Below are positions 8,216 to 17,575 of a stretch of DNA of 64,000 nt, piece by piece. Below the pieces are notes generated by a model. The model saw nothing but the letters and a program-made list of their open reading frames with translations. It did not search any database and had not been told where the DNA came from. The stretch is from Sphingomonas sp. NFR15 (lineage in GTDB: Bacteria; Pseudomonadota; Alphaproteobacteria; Sphingomonadales; Sphingomonadaceae): the NCBI RefSeq assembly GCF_900103265.1, contig NZ_FMWX01000004.1, forward strand, positions 1-64,000, given 5' to 3'. Each line of letters opens with the position of its first letter. Position 1 is the stretch's first letter. The position numbers were made by a program, and so were the translations under genes.

Positions 8216-11200
8216 TCACTCCTTCACGCCGGCGAGCCGGCGGCGCTTCTGCGCCTTCAGGAACAGGTAGAGCGGCAGCGACAGCAGCAGCGCCGCCAGC
8301 ACGCCGGAGAACGCCAGCAGCATCGGGTGCTGGCTCAGCCAGAAGCCGCTGCGCAGCCACCAGGGCAGGGAGCCGCTCCAATATACCCCGCCGACACGGA
8401 AGCTCGTGATCCGGTCGCCGCTGAACAGCGCGAGATCGCCCTGCATCTGCGCGTTGATGTCGCGATCGGCGAGCCCGTTGATGAGGTCGGGCAACGCGTC
8501 GGGCTGGGTCGCGAGCACCGCCACCACGCTATGGTCGGGATCGAACGGCGAATGGAAGCTGGTGACGCCCTGGAAGCCGGCGGTCGCGAGCAGCGACTGG
8601 TCGACGTTCGACGGCATCGCCTCGGCATAGGGGCTGAAATAATCCCACGCGCGGCTGATCGCCGAGCGTTGCGCCACCTCGATGCGGCCGCCGCTCCAAT
8701 GCACCGGCGCGCCTTCGAACAGGTTGCCGACGTTGAGCCGCGCCGGGCTGCCGACGACGAGAATGTCGTAGCCGGTCAGATCGTTGCCGTCGATGCTGCG
8801 CACCACCGTCAGCCGCGTCGGCGCGACGCCGGTGGCATCGCCGAACCGGCCCATCAGCGCGAGGAAGGTCTCGACCTCGCTCGCCGTCGGGCTGGCCGGC
8901 ATGACGACCACGGTCTCGCCAAGGTCGGGCGTGCGCGTGAACGGGAAGCCCGCGCCCGCGAACAGCGCGAGGTTCGGCATCAGCGCGGCGTGCTGCACGC
9001 CAGTCAGGTCGATCGTGCTGGTCGGGTCGATGCCGACCAGTACATTGGTCGGCAACGTGCCCGAGCAGCGCTTCTTGTCGGCGACCTGAAGGTCGTAATA
9101 GAGCGAGATCTGGTTCTGCCCGAACAGCGCATAGCCGGGCAGGATCGCATTGCCGGTGTCGTGGCGCGAGGTCGTGCCGCCCGCACCCCACATCCGGCCC
9201 CACCAATTCGCCTCGGCGAGCCGGAAGGTCTTGAGATACTGGCCGTTGAGCGACAGATCGAGCCGCGAGCGCTGGCGGTCGAGCCACGGCGCCACCGGAT
9301 AGGTATAGCCGATGTTGAGCCGGGCGCCGGTGCGCGGCCAGTAGAACAGATCGGGTGCGAGCCGGAAATCGGCGGTGAGCGGCCCCGGCGGCAGCCCCTG
9401 CCCTTGCAGGCTGTGCGGCCGCACGATCTCGCCGAGCTGCACCGCACGGTCGGTCCTCAGCCAGCGCGGCGCGCCGTACCGGTCGGTCACGGGCACGCGC
9501 GCACCGCTCACCGATGCCGAGGCGCCGCTCAGCGCGCCGCCGCTGGTCGCGGCGACATTGGCGGCGAGCCTCAGCTCACGGTCGTCGCGGCCCATCACCA
9601 GCAGCAGCGATCCGAACGGATCGCGCGGGTTGGCGACGATGGCGAGCGTCGGCCCGTCGATCTGCGGCATGGCGATACCCGGAACGCTCCGGTTTGGCGT
9701 GAGGAACACCACGGCGTTGCCCACCGGCAGCACGCCCGCGACCGGCTTGAACTGGAAATTGCGATAGCTCGCCTCGGCCCCCAGCCAACCGGCGATGGCG
9801 GCGGCGGACTGAAGCTCGGCGTTGCTCGGCGAGCCGGCGAAGACGAAGGGCAGCTTGAGCGCCTGCGTCTGCGAACGGTCGAACAGCGGCGCGGGCAGCG
9901 CCGACAGGTCGCGCTGCATGGGCAGCTTCTGCACGGTCAGGTCGAGCGCCGATCGCGTGTTGCTGATGTTCGCCCACAGCGTGCTGTTGAGCGGGTCTTC
10001 GCAATCGCGCGCATAATGGCCGACGAGGCGAAGGTTGATCTGATTGTCCCCGGCGGTGAAGAGCGCCGGCTCGACCGGGATCGTCACAGCGACGCCGTTC
10101 GCCGTGTCGGACGACAGCGGGATGCTGCGCACCACCTCGCCGTTCACCAGCACGACGAGCTGGCTGAGATCGCCCAGCAGCGCCGGGGAATACGCGAAGT
10201 TGAGCGTCAGTTGCGCGGCCGAGACCACCTCGTCATGGCGCAGGCCGAACGGAATGCCGACTTCGCCCTGGGTGCCCTGCAATCGGATACGGCTCTGGAC
10301 GCGCAAATCCTTCAGCGTGAAGTGCAGCGCATGGCTGCCCGGCGCCTCGGCCGCCGCCGTCGTGGCCGCGGCGGCTTGCGCCTGCACGGGCATGCTCGCG
10401 GCGTTGGCGACGCCGCCCAGGATGCCGAGCGCCAGCGCGATCAGGAACATCGTGACCATCACCGAGCTGATCGCGCCGATGAGCTGGCGCGGATTGCGCA
10501 CCGATCCGCCACCGGCGACCAGCGTGGAGGCGGAAATTTTGGCGATATCCCTCATCGATTGAAAGCTCGTTTCGGTTTTGTGATGGGTGGTGTGTTGCCA
10601 GGCGTCGGCGCGTCCCATCAGCGCTTCCGACAGACGGCGTTCCTCGTCGATCGCCAGCTTGGGGAAGCGCACGCGGGCGATGCCCGACGCGACCTTGATC
10701 GTCTCGACCGGCACCGTGAAGGCACGCTCGCCGATCCGAAAGCCGACATCGGTCACGGCCCGCCCGGTCACGTCGAAACGCTCCGGCGCGCGGATCGCGA
10801 GGCCGCTCATCGACACGTTCATGGTGGTCGCGTCGACCACATAGCCATCGTCGAAATAGAGCGAGACCGGCAGCGCCGCCTCGAAGCGGACCGCGTCGCG
10901 CGTCTGCCGCGTCTCGCGCCCGACCGAGATCGCCGAGACGAGGATCAGCAGGTTGAACATCGTCCACGCCGTATTGAGCAACAGCGTGCTCAGTTGCACG
11001 TTGAAGGTCAGCGGGAACAGCAGCTTCACGAAGCCGATCGCGATGCCGAGGATCAGCAGCCCCGCGCAGATCAAGTGCGGGCGCAGCGTCTGGTAATCGA
11101 AGAAACCCTTCTCCAGCGTCGCGCCCTTGTCGGTGACGTTGAATTTGCCCTTGTGCGGGTTGAACAGCGTCAGCACCGTCGGCTTGGCGAGGTGGAAGGC

Positions 11201-12613
11201 AAGCAGTGTCTCGTAGATCTCGCCCCAGAACGGGCGCCGCTCGGAGCCTTGCAGGCGTTCGCTCGACGTCGTCGAGGTGAACAGGTGCGGCACCGCATAG
11301 GCGAAGATCATCGCCGCCGAAGCATGGATCACGTTCTGCCCGGCGATCAGATAGGCGAGCGGGGAGGTCAGGAAGATGATGCGCGGCAGCGGAAACTGGA
11401 AGTGCAGCATCGCGTTCAGGTAGCAAAGCCGCTGTGGCAGGGTCAGCCCGGGCCCGAGCATCGGGTTGTCGATGCGGAAGATCTGCGTCATGCCGCGCGC
11501 CCAGCGGATGCGCTGGCCGATGTGCAGCACCAGCCGCTCGGTGGCGAGGCCCGCCGACAGGCGCGCGTTGATATAGGCGGTGTTCCAGCCCATCCGTTGC
11601 AGCTTGAGCGCGGTGTGCGCGTCCTCGGTCACGGTCTCGCCCGCGAAGCCGTTGGTCTGTTCGAGCGCCTTGCGGCGGATGATCGCGCACGAACCGCAGA
11701 AGAAGGTCGCGTTCCACAGGTCGTTGCCGCTCTGCACCGCGCCGTAGAACAATTCGCCCTCGCCCGGCATGTCGCCCACCGCGGTCACGTTGCGCTGGAC
11801 CGGATCGGGCGAGTAGAAATGGTGCGGCGTCTGCAGGACGGCGAGCTTCGGGTCTTCCTGGAACCAGCCGACCGTCACCTGAAGGAACGCGCGCGTCGGC
11901 ACGTGATCGCAGTCGAACACGCAGATCAGGTCGCCGTCGGTGCGCTTCATCGCGGCGTTCAAATTGCCCGCCTTGGCGTGGAGATTGTCCGATCGGGTCA
12001 GATATCCGCAGCCCGCCTCGCGCGCGAAGTCGCGGAATTCGGGGCGCCGCCCGTCATCGAGGATGAACACGCGGAACCGGTCGGGCGGATAATCCATCGC
12101 CATCGCCGCGAACACCGTGGTGCGAACGATGCTCAGGCTCTCGTTATAGGTCGGGATGTAGACATCGACGCTCGGGAACCGGCGCGGCTCGCCTTTCAGC
12201 GGCACCAGCGGACGGTCGAGCGGGAAGCCGGTCTGGACCAGCCCGAGGATCAGGATGAGCCAGGCGTAGAGTTCGGCGACATACAGCGGGATGCCGAGCG
12301 CGAACTCGACGGGCGTGCCGAACTCCAGCGTCGCGGTGGTTCGCCACCAGATGTAACGTGTCGAAACCAGCGCCGAGAGCAGGCAGATCGCCAGCGTCAT
12401 GCGCCGCCCCTTCAGGCGGTTGATGACGAGCACCGCCGCAATCATCGCGAGCGCGAACATCCATTGCTCGCGCAGGTCGAGCGGCACCACGACGGCGCAG
12501 ATCACGATCGGCGCGGCGACGATCGCGATCAGCCACAAGACGGCGCGCGGCATCGCGGGCGGAGTGGCGTCCTCCTGCGCGCCCGCGACGGTGGCGGTGG
12601 CGGTGGCGGTCAT
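8216..12613 (-). CDS. bcsAB: fused cellulose synthase catalytic and BcsB subunits (BcsAB)
   Basis: A single 1465-aa polypeptide joins BcsA and BcsB. The N-terminal half has membrane helices (about 24-130), a GT2 domain with DDG (186-188), FDCDH (233-237), TED (329-331) and QRIRW (367-371), more helices to about 560, then a PilZ c-di-GMP-binding module with an Arg cluster at 566-572 and NVSMSG at 599-604. A transmembrane segment near 711-735 leads into the periplasmic BcsB part (about 755-1420), and a C-terminal anchor lies near 1430-1455. It polymerises UDP-glucose into cellulose under c-di-GMP control. It overlaps bcsQ by ATGA and bcsC follows at once. The fusion resembles AcsAB of acetic acid bacteria. 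Confidence 0.96.
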   Translation of the reverse strand: MTATATATVAGAQEDATPPAMPRAVLWLIAIVAAPIVICAVVVPLDLREQWMFALAMIAAVLVINRLKGRRMTLAICLLSALVSTRYIWWRTTATLEFGTPVEFALGIPLYVAELYAWLILILGLVQTGFPLDRPLVPLKGEPRRFPSVDVYIPTYNESLSIVRTTVFAAMAMDYPPDRFRVFILDDGRRPEFRDFAREAGCGYLTRSDNLHAKAGNLNAAMKRTDGDLICVFDCDHVPTRAFLQVTVGWFQEDPKLAVLQTPHHFYSPDPVQRNVTAVGDMPGEGELFYGAVQSGNDLWNATFFCGSCAIIRRKALEQTNGFAGETVTEDAHTALKLQRMGWNTAYINARLSAGLATERLVLHIGQRIRWARGMTQIFRIDNPMLGPGLTLPQRLCYLNAMLHFQFPLPRIIFLTSPLAYLIAGQNVIHASAAMIFAYAVPHLFTSTTSSERLQGSERRPFWGEIYETLLAFHLAKPTVLTLFNPHKGKFNVTDKGATLEKGFFDYQTLRPHLICAGLLILGIAIGFVKLLFPLTFNVQLSTLLLNTAWTMFNLLILVSAISVGRETRQTRDAVRFEAALPVSLYFDDGYVVDATTMNVSMSGLAIRAPERFDVTGRAVTDVGFRIGERAFTVPVETIKVASGIARVRFPKLAIDEERRLSEALMGRADAWQHTTHHKTETSFQSMRDIAKISASTLVAGGGSVRNPRQLIGAISSVMVTMFLIALALGILGGVANAASMPVQAQAAAATTAAAEAPGSHALHFTLKDLRVQSRIRLQGTQGEVGIPFGLRHDEVVSAAQLTLNFAYSPALLGDLSQLVVLVNGEVVRSIPLSSDTANGVAVTIPVEPALFTAGDNQINLRLVGHYARDCEDPLNSTLWANISNTRSALDLTVQKLPMQRDLSALPAPLFDRSQTQALKLPFVFAGSPSNAELQSAAAIAGWLGAEASYRNFQFKPVAGVLPVGNAVVFLTPNRSVPGIAMPQIDGPTLAIVANPRDPFGSLLLVMGRDDRELRLAANVAATSGGALSGASASVSGARVPVTDRYGAPRWLRTDRAVQLGEIVRPHSLQGQGLPPGPLTADFRLAPDLFYWPRTGARLNIGYTYPVAPWLDRQRSRLDLSLNGQYLKTFRLAEANWWGRMWGAGGTTSRHDTGNAILPGYALFGQNQISLYYDLQVADKKRCSGTLPTNVLVGIDPTSTIDLTGVQHAALMPNLALFAGAGFPFTRTPDLGETVVVMPASPTASEVETFLALMGRFGDATGVAPTRLTVVRSIDGNDLTGYDILVVGSPARLNVGNLFEGAPVHWSGGRIEVAQRSAISRAWDYFSPYAEAMPSNVDQSLLATAGFQGVTSFHSPFDPDHSVVAVLATQPDALPDLINGLADRDINAQMQGDLALFSGDRITSFRVGGVYWSGSLPWWLRSGFWLSQHPMLLAFSGVLAALLLSLPLYLFLKAQKRRRLAGVKE

Positions 12614-13320
12614 GCGATGCCGCGCTCGGGCTGGGCGGCATCCGCGCGTTCGGGCACGAGCCGTCCGGCGATCGCGCGGAAGTCGGCGAGCGCGGCACTC
12701 GCTGGCGCGAAGCTCGCCAGCGTCTCCAGCATCGCCAGCGCCTCGCCGACCGCCTCGTCGCGCCGGATCGTGCCGAGCAGCCGGTCGCCGAGCAGACCGC
12801 GCAGCATCGTCGCGATGTCGCGGCCGAGCCGCAGCCGGTCATCGACGCGGTTGAGCAGGAAGAACGTCCGGTCGTCGCGCGTCGCCTGCACGTCGCGATA
12901 CACCAGCGGCAGCGCGGCGAGCGCCGCCGGGTCCGGCGTCAGCACGCACAGCCGCAGCGCCGCGAGCGGCAGCAACAGGTCGAGCGCGTGGCGGTCGCCC
13001 GATCCGATATCGACGATCACGACCCCGTCGCCATCCTCGTCCTCGTGCGACTGGATCGCCGCCACGATCTCGGCCGCCGTGCGGTCCGCGCCGGGCGCCA
13101 TCACGCGCACCCCGGCGACGATCATCGCCGCGTCGCCCTCGGCCTGGCGGCTGCGGTCGATCACGCCGGAGCTGTCGCCCAGGCACAGCGCGAGCGCGCC
13201 CTGCCCGGTCAGGTCCACCGCCGTCACGAACACGCCGCGCTCGGCGAGCACCAGCGCGAGGTTGGCGGCGACCGCCGATGTGCCGACGCCGCCCTTGGGG
13301 GAATGGAAAAGCACGATCAT
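12610..13320 (-). CDS. bcsQ: cellulose biosynthesis ParA-like ATPase BcsQ
   Basis: This 236-aa P-loop protein begins MIVLFHSPKGGVGTS. The deviant Walker A motif (residues 8-15) of the MinD/ParA class is followed by a Walker B-like VVIVDIGSGD stretch. BcsQ (YhjQ) supports assembly or polar placement of the cellulose synthase at the inner membrane. Start ATG 13320 is preceded by GGAG ending 10 nt upstream; the open frame extends further upstream, but that part overlaps the preceding gene. It lies 7 nt after that gene and overlaps bcsAB by ATGA. Confidence 0.92.
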   Translation of the reverse strand: MIVLFHSPKGGVGTSAVAANLALVLAERGVFVTAVDLTGQGALALCLGDSSGVIDRSRQAEGDAAMIVAGVRVMAPGADRTAAEIVAAIQSHEDEDGDGVVIVDIGSGDRHALDLLLPLAALRLCVLTPDPAALAALPLVYRDVQATRDDRTFFLLNRVDDRLRLGRDIATMLRGLLGDRLLGTIRRDEAVGEALAMLETLASFAPASAALADFRAIAGRLVPERADAAQPERGIA

Positions 13321-13327
13321 CGCCGCT

Positions 13328-13663
13328 CTACTCCGAAAGGCGGCGAAGCAGGCCGCGAATGTCGTCCGATGGTGCTTCCGGCTCGGGCGCGGCCGGTGCC
13401 TGCGCCTCGCCATAGCGGCGGAACAGCTTGCCCGGCCCGCCAACGCGGCGATCGGCGCCGGACCAGCCCTCGCCCGACGGCGCGGCCCGCTCCGCGGGGT
13501 AGGAACGCCGCTGCGCACCCGGCAGCCGCGCGAGCGCGGGATGCGCGTGGATCAGCCGAAAGATCGGCCAATAGCCTGGCGTCTCGACCTTGTCCGCGAA
13601 AACGCGATACTCGAGATCCGGCTGCCCTAGCTGCTCAAGCAGTCTGCTCACGTCATCCGTCAT
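13328..13663 (-). CDS. BcsR/BcsP-like small cellulose biosynthesis protein
   Basis: This 111-aa soluble protein is the first gene of the cellulose operon. Its N-terminal half (DDVSRLLEQLGQPDLEYR, then YWPIF near residue 32) resembles the short BcsR/BcsP family, in which an LPDIDY-type segment is followed by a WPLL motif. The middle (about 50-95) is a Pro/Ala/Gly linker. The C-terminus (SDDIRGLLRRLSE) repeats the N-terminal DD-hydrophobic-LL pattern. In enterobacteria BcsR binds BcsQ, and here the gene sits 7 nt before bcsQ. Family assignment is by eye, so no symbol is given. Confidence 0.75.
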   Translation of the reverse strand: MTDDVSRLLEQLGQPDLEYRVFADKVETPGYWPIFRLIHAHPALARLPGAQRRSYPAERAAPSGEGWSGADRRVGGPGKLFRRYGEAQAPAAPEPEAPSDDIRGLLRRLSE

Positions 13664-14141
13664 GTCATGCCCCGCTGGAAGATTTCCGGCGCATCACAGA
13701 AATCATATTTTGGTTAACAAAGTATGCACATAGCCACAACAATCAGAATTTTAATAGAAAATTAGTATCGAAGCCGGTGCGGCAGCGCGCCCGCGGCGCT
13801 CGAAAAAAGTTGATGACACCGGTGCCAAAATATGAAATCAAGGTCCAACAACAGGAAAAACGACGCGCCGACGCGATCGTTCGGATGAGGATGCACCAGG
13901 ATTCGAATCGCGCGGCGACGCCCGCGCGCCGCGGTTCCGCGCCTCCGCCGATGGTCACCGCGCGGAGAAAAGGGAAAATATCGTGACGACACCGCACGAC
14001 AGCAGCCCTGCCAGAGTCGATGACACCGCTCGCCCAAAGCACCGGCGCCGGAGCAACTGACCGCGACACGACATCACCGCCACGCCTGACAGACGCCGCA
14101 CCACCGGCCGACGGCGACATGACCACAGGAGGGGAAACGCG
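13664..14141. other. divergent intergenic region between the cellulose operon and the TonB receptor
   Basis: This 478-bp gap separates the minus-strand cellulose operon from the plus-strand receptor and must hold both promoters. About 13690-13770 is markedly AT-rich (many TTAA/AAAATT runs), unlike its surroundings. A LacI-type palindrome lies at 13814-13827 and a partial copy at 14021-14034. ORFs that cross it are extensions of frames inside neighbouring genes. No clear -35/-10 pair could be fixed by eye. Confidence 0.6.
13814..13827 (+). promoter_or_regulatory. LacI-family-like operator upstream of TonB receptor
   Basis: TGACACCGGTGCCA is a 14-bp near-perfect palindrome with a central CG and two mismatched positions, the typical form of a LacI/GalR-family operator. 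It lies about 315 bp upstream of the receptor ATG in the AT-rich gap. A half-matching copy, TGACACCGCTCGCC, is at 14021-14034. No cognate regulator gene is adjacent. Confidence 0.4.
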
Positions 14142-17117
14142 ATGACATCTCACATCACCCGGCTGGCGCTCTGCGCGTCGGTCCTCGCACTCGCGGCCGG
14201 AACCGCCGCCGCGCAGACCACGCCGCCGCCCGCCGATCCCGGCCCCGGCACCACCCCGTCGGCGCCCGCGCCCGCCAGCGTCGAGGCCGGCAGCCAGACC
14301 GCCACCGCCCAGCCCGGCGACACCCAGACCGAAGACATCATCGTCACCGGCTTCCGCGCCAGCCTCGCCTCGGCGATCAACGCCAAGCGCGAGGCGATCG
14401 GCGCGATCGACGTCATCAAGGCCGAGGACATCGCCAAATTCCCCGACAACAACCTCGCCGAATCGATCCAGCGCGTCCCCGGCGTGTCGATCGGGCGCGA
14501 TGCCGGCGAGGGCCGCAGCATCACCGTGCGCGGTCTCGGCGCGCAGTTCACGCGCATCCGCATCAACGGCATGGAGGCGCTCAGCACCACCACCTCGACC
14601 GACAGCTCGGGCGGCGCCAACCGCGGGCGCGGCTTCGATTTCAACGTCTTCGCCTCGGAGCTGTTCAGCGCGATCACCGTGCGCAAGACGCAATCGGCGG
14701 AGATCGACGAAGGCTCGCTCGGCGCCACCGTCGATCTGCAGACCGCGCACCCGCTCGATTACAAGAAGACCACGGTCGCCGCCTCGGTGCAGGGCAATTA
14801 CAACGATCTGCGCAAGGCGGTGGACCCACGCCTCGCGGGGCTGTTCACCACCAAATTCTTCGACGACACGGTCGGCGTGCTCGTTTCGGCGGCCTATTCG
14901 CGCAGCCGGAAATATGAGGACGGCGCGGGCTCGGTCGGGTTCGATACCACCAACACCAACGGCGGCTATTGCGCGCCGGTCGGCTACGCACCCGCCAACC
15001 CGCCGCTCTCCGCCGCCAACGGCACCACCGCGACCGCCTGTTCGACCGGCGTGCCCCGCCCCGCCAACACGCCCGAGAATGTCGCCGCCTACAACACCGT
15101 CAACGCCGGGGGCGGCACGGCGGTCCACGCGCCCCGCCTCCCGCGATACGGCCGGCTCACGCACGATCAGAAGCGGCTCGGGCTGACGGGCTCGATCCAG
15201 TGGCAGCCGAGCAGCCACACCCTGCTCACCTTCGACGCGCTCTATTCGAACTATCACGCCACGCGCGAGGAGAACTTCATCGAAGCCTTCTCGTTCAGCC
15301 GCGCGCTTTCGAACAACGGCAAGCCGCAGACGGCGGTGCGTCAGGCGGAAGTCAATGGCGCGGGCGATCTCGTCTATGGCGTGTTCGACAATGTCGATAT
15401 CCGCTCGGAGACGCGCTACACCGATTTTACCACCAAGTTCCAGCAATATACGCTCAACGGCCGGCAGGATCTGGCGAGCTGGTGGACGGTGACCGGCGGC
15501 ATCGGATATTCCAAATCCGATCTCGAAGTCCCGATCGACACTACGTTGACGATCGATCGGCCCAACAGCCAGAATTATAGCTGGGATTATCGGCAGGACA
15601 GCCGTCACCCGATCCTCGATTACGGCTTCGATGTCACCAATCCCGCCAATTTCGGCTTCATCAACAACACGTCCGAAATCCGGCTGAGCACCAGCAGCTC
15701 GATCAACACTTTCAAGAACGCGAACATCCAGAGCAACATGAAGCTGCTCGATGGCCTCAATCTCAAGATCGGCGGCTCGTACAAGCGCTTCGAGTTCAAA
15801 TCCTCCGCCACCGGCCGCGCGGTCAACTCGCTGCTCGTGCCCGCGCTGCCCGCCGGCACCACCGTCGCCGATCTCACCCGCGTGCTGACCGGCTTCGGCG
15901 AAGGCTTCAAAGTCCCCGCGCCGACGCCGACATCCTGGGTTACGCCGGATCTCGACAAGTTCGTGAAGGTGTTCGACATCTTCTCGAACACCGGCACCTT
16001 CGCGCAGAACGGTGTCGAAAACACCAGCGCGCGCGGCAACATCCGCGGCGTCACCGAGGATGACAAGGCCGGCTACGGGCAGGTCGAATTCGACGGGGAA
16101 CGCCTGTTCGGCTTCCCGCTGCGCGGCGACATCGGCGTGCGCTACGTCCAGACGTCGCAGGCTTCGAACGGCTATCAGCTCGTCGGCACCGCGCCCGTCC
16201 TCGTCACCGCCAAACGCACCTATGACAATTGGCTGCCCTCGCTCAACCTCGCCTATTCGCCGATCAACACGCTGATCTTCCGCCTCGGCGCCTCGCAGGT
16301 GATCGCCCGGCCCGATCTCGGCAATCTCACCCCCGGCGGCTCGATCACCGTCACCGGCGCGCGCAGCGTGACGGTCGGCAATCCCAATCTCGATCCGATC
16401 AAGGCCAAGACGCTCGATCTTGCCGCCGAATGGTATCCGACGCGCGATTCACTGCTCTCGGTCGCCTATTTCTACAAGAAGATCAGCACCTATATTCAGA
16501 CGCTTCAGGAAGATCTGCCGTTCAACCAGCTCGGGCTCGATCCGGTGCTGCTCGCCAATTCGACCACCGCGCCGACCGACATCTTCACGTCGCGCCGCCC
16601 GTTCAACACGCCCGGCGGGCCGCTCAAAGGGTTCGAGATCAACGGCCAGACCGCCCTGCCGCTCAATTTCCTGCCCGAATGGCTCAACCACTTCGGCGTG
16701 CTGGCGAACTACACGCACGTCACGTCGAAGATCAATTACGTGCTGACCAGCGCGAACGGCGTGCCGATCCTCACCACCACCGCGGCTCTGGTCGGCCTGT
16801 CGAAGAATGCCGCCAACGCCACCGCCTATTTCGACGACGGCAAATTCTCGATCCGCGGCTCGATCGCCTATCGCGGCGGCTTCCTCGTCAGCGTGCCCGG
16901 CGGCAACACCGGCAACGACGTCAACGGGCAGAGCAAGATCACCACGATCGACGCCAATTTGTCCTATCAGGTCAACGATTACCTCAAGATCACGATGCAG
17001 GGCCTCAACCTCACCGACGCGGCGGTCGATCAATATCAGGGGTCGGATCGCAACAGCCCGTTCATCAACACGCATACGGGGCGCCAGATCTATTTTGGCG
17101 TGGGTGTGAAGTTCTAG
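14142..17117 (+). CDS. TonB-dependent receptor (oligosaccharide uptake type)
   Basis: This 991-aa outer-membrane receptor has a signal peptide (1-24, ending TAAAQT), a Pro/Ala-rich linker, then a TonB box-like and plug start at EDIIVTGFRASL (about 65-76). The plug carries the NLAESIQRVPGVSIGRD and SITVRGLGAQFTR motifs of the large sphingomonad/Caulobacter/Xanthomonas subfamily, and the 22-strand barrel ends in the expected aromatic VGVKF. These receptors usually import glycans. The ATG at 14142 follows AGGAGGGG. The LamG-domain secreted protein 460 bp downstream is the likely partner enzyme. Confidence 0.95.
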   Translation: MTSHITRLALCASVLALAAGTAAAQTTPPPADPGPGTTPSAPAPASVEAGSQTATAQPGDTQTEDIIVTGFRASLASAINAKREAIGAIDVIKAEDIAKFPDNNLAESIQRVPGVSIGRDAGEGRSITVRGLGAQFTRIRINGMEALSTTTSTDSSGGANRGRGFDFNVFASELFSAITVRKTQSAEIDEGSLGATVDLQTAHPLDYKKTTVAASVQGNYNDLRKAVDPRLAGLFTTKFFDDTVGVLVSAAYSRSRKYEDGAGSVGFDTTNTNGGYCAPVGYAPANPPLSAANGTTATACSTGVPRPANTPENVAAYNTVNAGGGTAVHAPRLPRYGRLTHDQKRLGLTGSIQWQPSSHTLLTFDALYSNYHATREENFIEAFSFSRALSNNGKPQTAVRQAEVNGAGDLVYGVFDNVDIRSETRYTDFTTKFQQYTLNGRQDLASWWTVTGGIGYSKSDLEVPIDTTLTIDRPNSQNYSWDYRQDSRHPILDYGFDVTNPANFGFINNTSEIRLSTSSSINTFKNANIQSNMKLLDGLNLKIGGSYKRFEFKSSATGRAVNSLLVPALPAGTTVADLTRVLTGFGEGFKVPAPTPTSWVTPDLDKFVKVFDIFSNTGTFAQNGVENTSARGNIRGVTEDDKAGYGQVEFDGERLFGFPLRGDIGVRYVQTSQASNGYQLVGTAPVLVTAKRTYDNWLPSLNLAYSPINTLIFRLGASQVIARPDLGNLTPGGSITVTGARSVTVGNPNLDPIKAKTLDLAAEWYPTRDSLLSVAYFYKKISTYIQTLQEDLPFNQLGLDPVLLANSTTAPTDIFTSRRPFNTPGGPLKGFEINGQTALPLNFLPEWLNHFGVLANYTHVTSKINYVLTSANGVPILTTTAALVGLSKNAANATAYFDDGKFSIRGSIAYRGGFLVSVPGGNTGNDVNGQSKITTIDANLSYQVNDYLKITMQGLNLTDAAVDQYQGSDRNSPFINTHTGRQIYFGVGVKF

Positions 17118-17132
17118 AATGAACGCCTCCTA

Positions 17133-17214
17133 CCCGTTCGCACCGAGCGAAGTCGAAGTGCGTGCCAAGCGGCGCACTCTGGGTCATGTTTCGACTGCGC
17201 TCAGCACGAGCGGG
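17133..17214. repeat. REP-like imperfect palindrome, copy 1
   Basis: The left arm CCCGTTCGCACCGAGCGAAG pairs with the right arm (reverse complement CCCGCTCGTGCTGAGCGCAG) across a ~25-bp centre. This is the look of the dispersed REP elements common in sphingomonad intergenic regions. It begins 16 bp after the receptor stop and could form a stable 3' mRNA hairpin. Confidence 0.75.
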
Positions 17215-17311
17215 TTTGGTGCGCGCGCGGCGCAAAGCGGCGGTAAAGAAGAGTTCGAATCGTCAGATCGATTCCGGCGCCGGTGTGAAGTTCTAGAATG
17301 AACACCTCCCA

Positions 17312-17395
17312 CCGGTTCGCACTAAGCGCAGTCGAAGTGCGTGCCAAGCGCCGCGCGCTCTGGACCGTGCTTCGACTGCGCTCGGCACGAACGGG
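17312..17395. repeat. REP-like imperfect palindrome, copy 2
   Basis: This is the second copy, offset by 179 bp from the first. Its left arm starts CCGGTTCGCACTAAGCGCAG and its right arm ends CACGAACGGG. The shared core is GCAGTCGAAG with its inverse CTTCGACTGC. The rest of the gap to 17575 holds short C-rich runs around 17505-17540 and no recognisable gene. Confidence 0.75.
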
Positions 17396-17575
17396 TTCAG
17401 TGTCCACGCGCCCCCGAGCGGCGCGATGGAGACGTTCGACTCTCATGGGTAATCGAAACCGATCGAAAGACGCGGTGAACCGCGCCCCGACATCCCCCGA
17501 CATCATCTCCCCCCTGGAGGGGGCACCCCCCACCCCCTCCCTCTTTCCATCAAACCGCAGGCGAGACATTCCGGC

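Larger units (their letters stand above)
17104..17395 (+). repeat. 179-bp tandem duplication including the receptor 3' end
   Basis: The sequence TGTGAAGTTCTAGAATGAAC occurs at 17105-17124 and again at 17284-17303, exactly 179 bp apart. The following ~110 bp are also repeated with scattered mismatches. The first copy includes the final codons and stop of the TonB receptor; the second is a non-coding echo of that end. Each unit carries one REP-like inverted repeat. Confidence 0.85.

Noticed and set aside
8327..13630. 1767-aa plus-strand open frame across bcsAB, bcsQ and bcsR/P
   Set aside because: Antisense of genes with clear catalytic motifs; the protein has an abnormal R/H/D-rich composition and no domain.
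13743..15608. 621-aa minus-strand frame across the first TonB receptor
   Set aside because: Antisense frame with no motif; the receptor is well supported.
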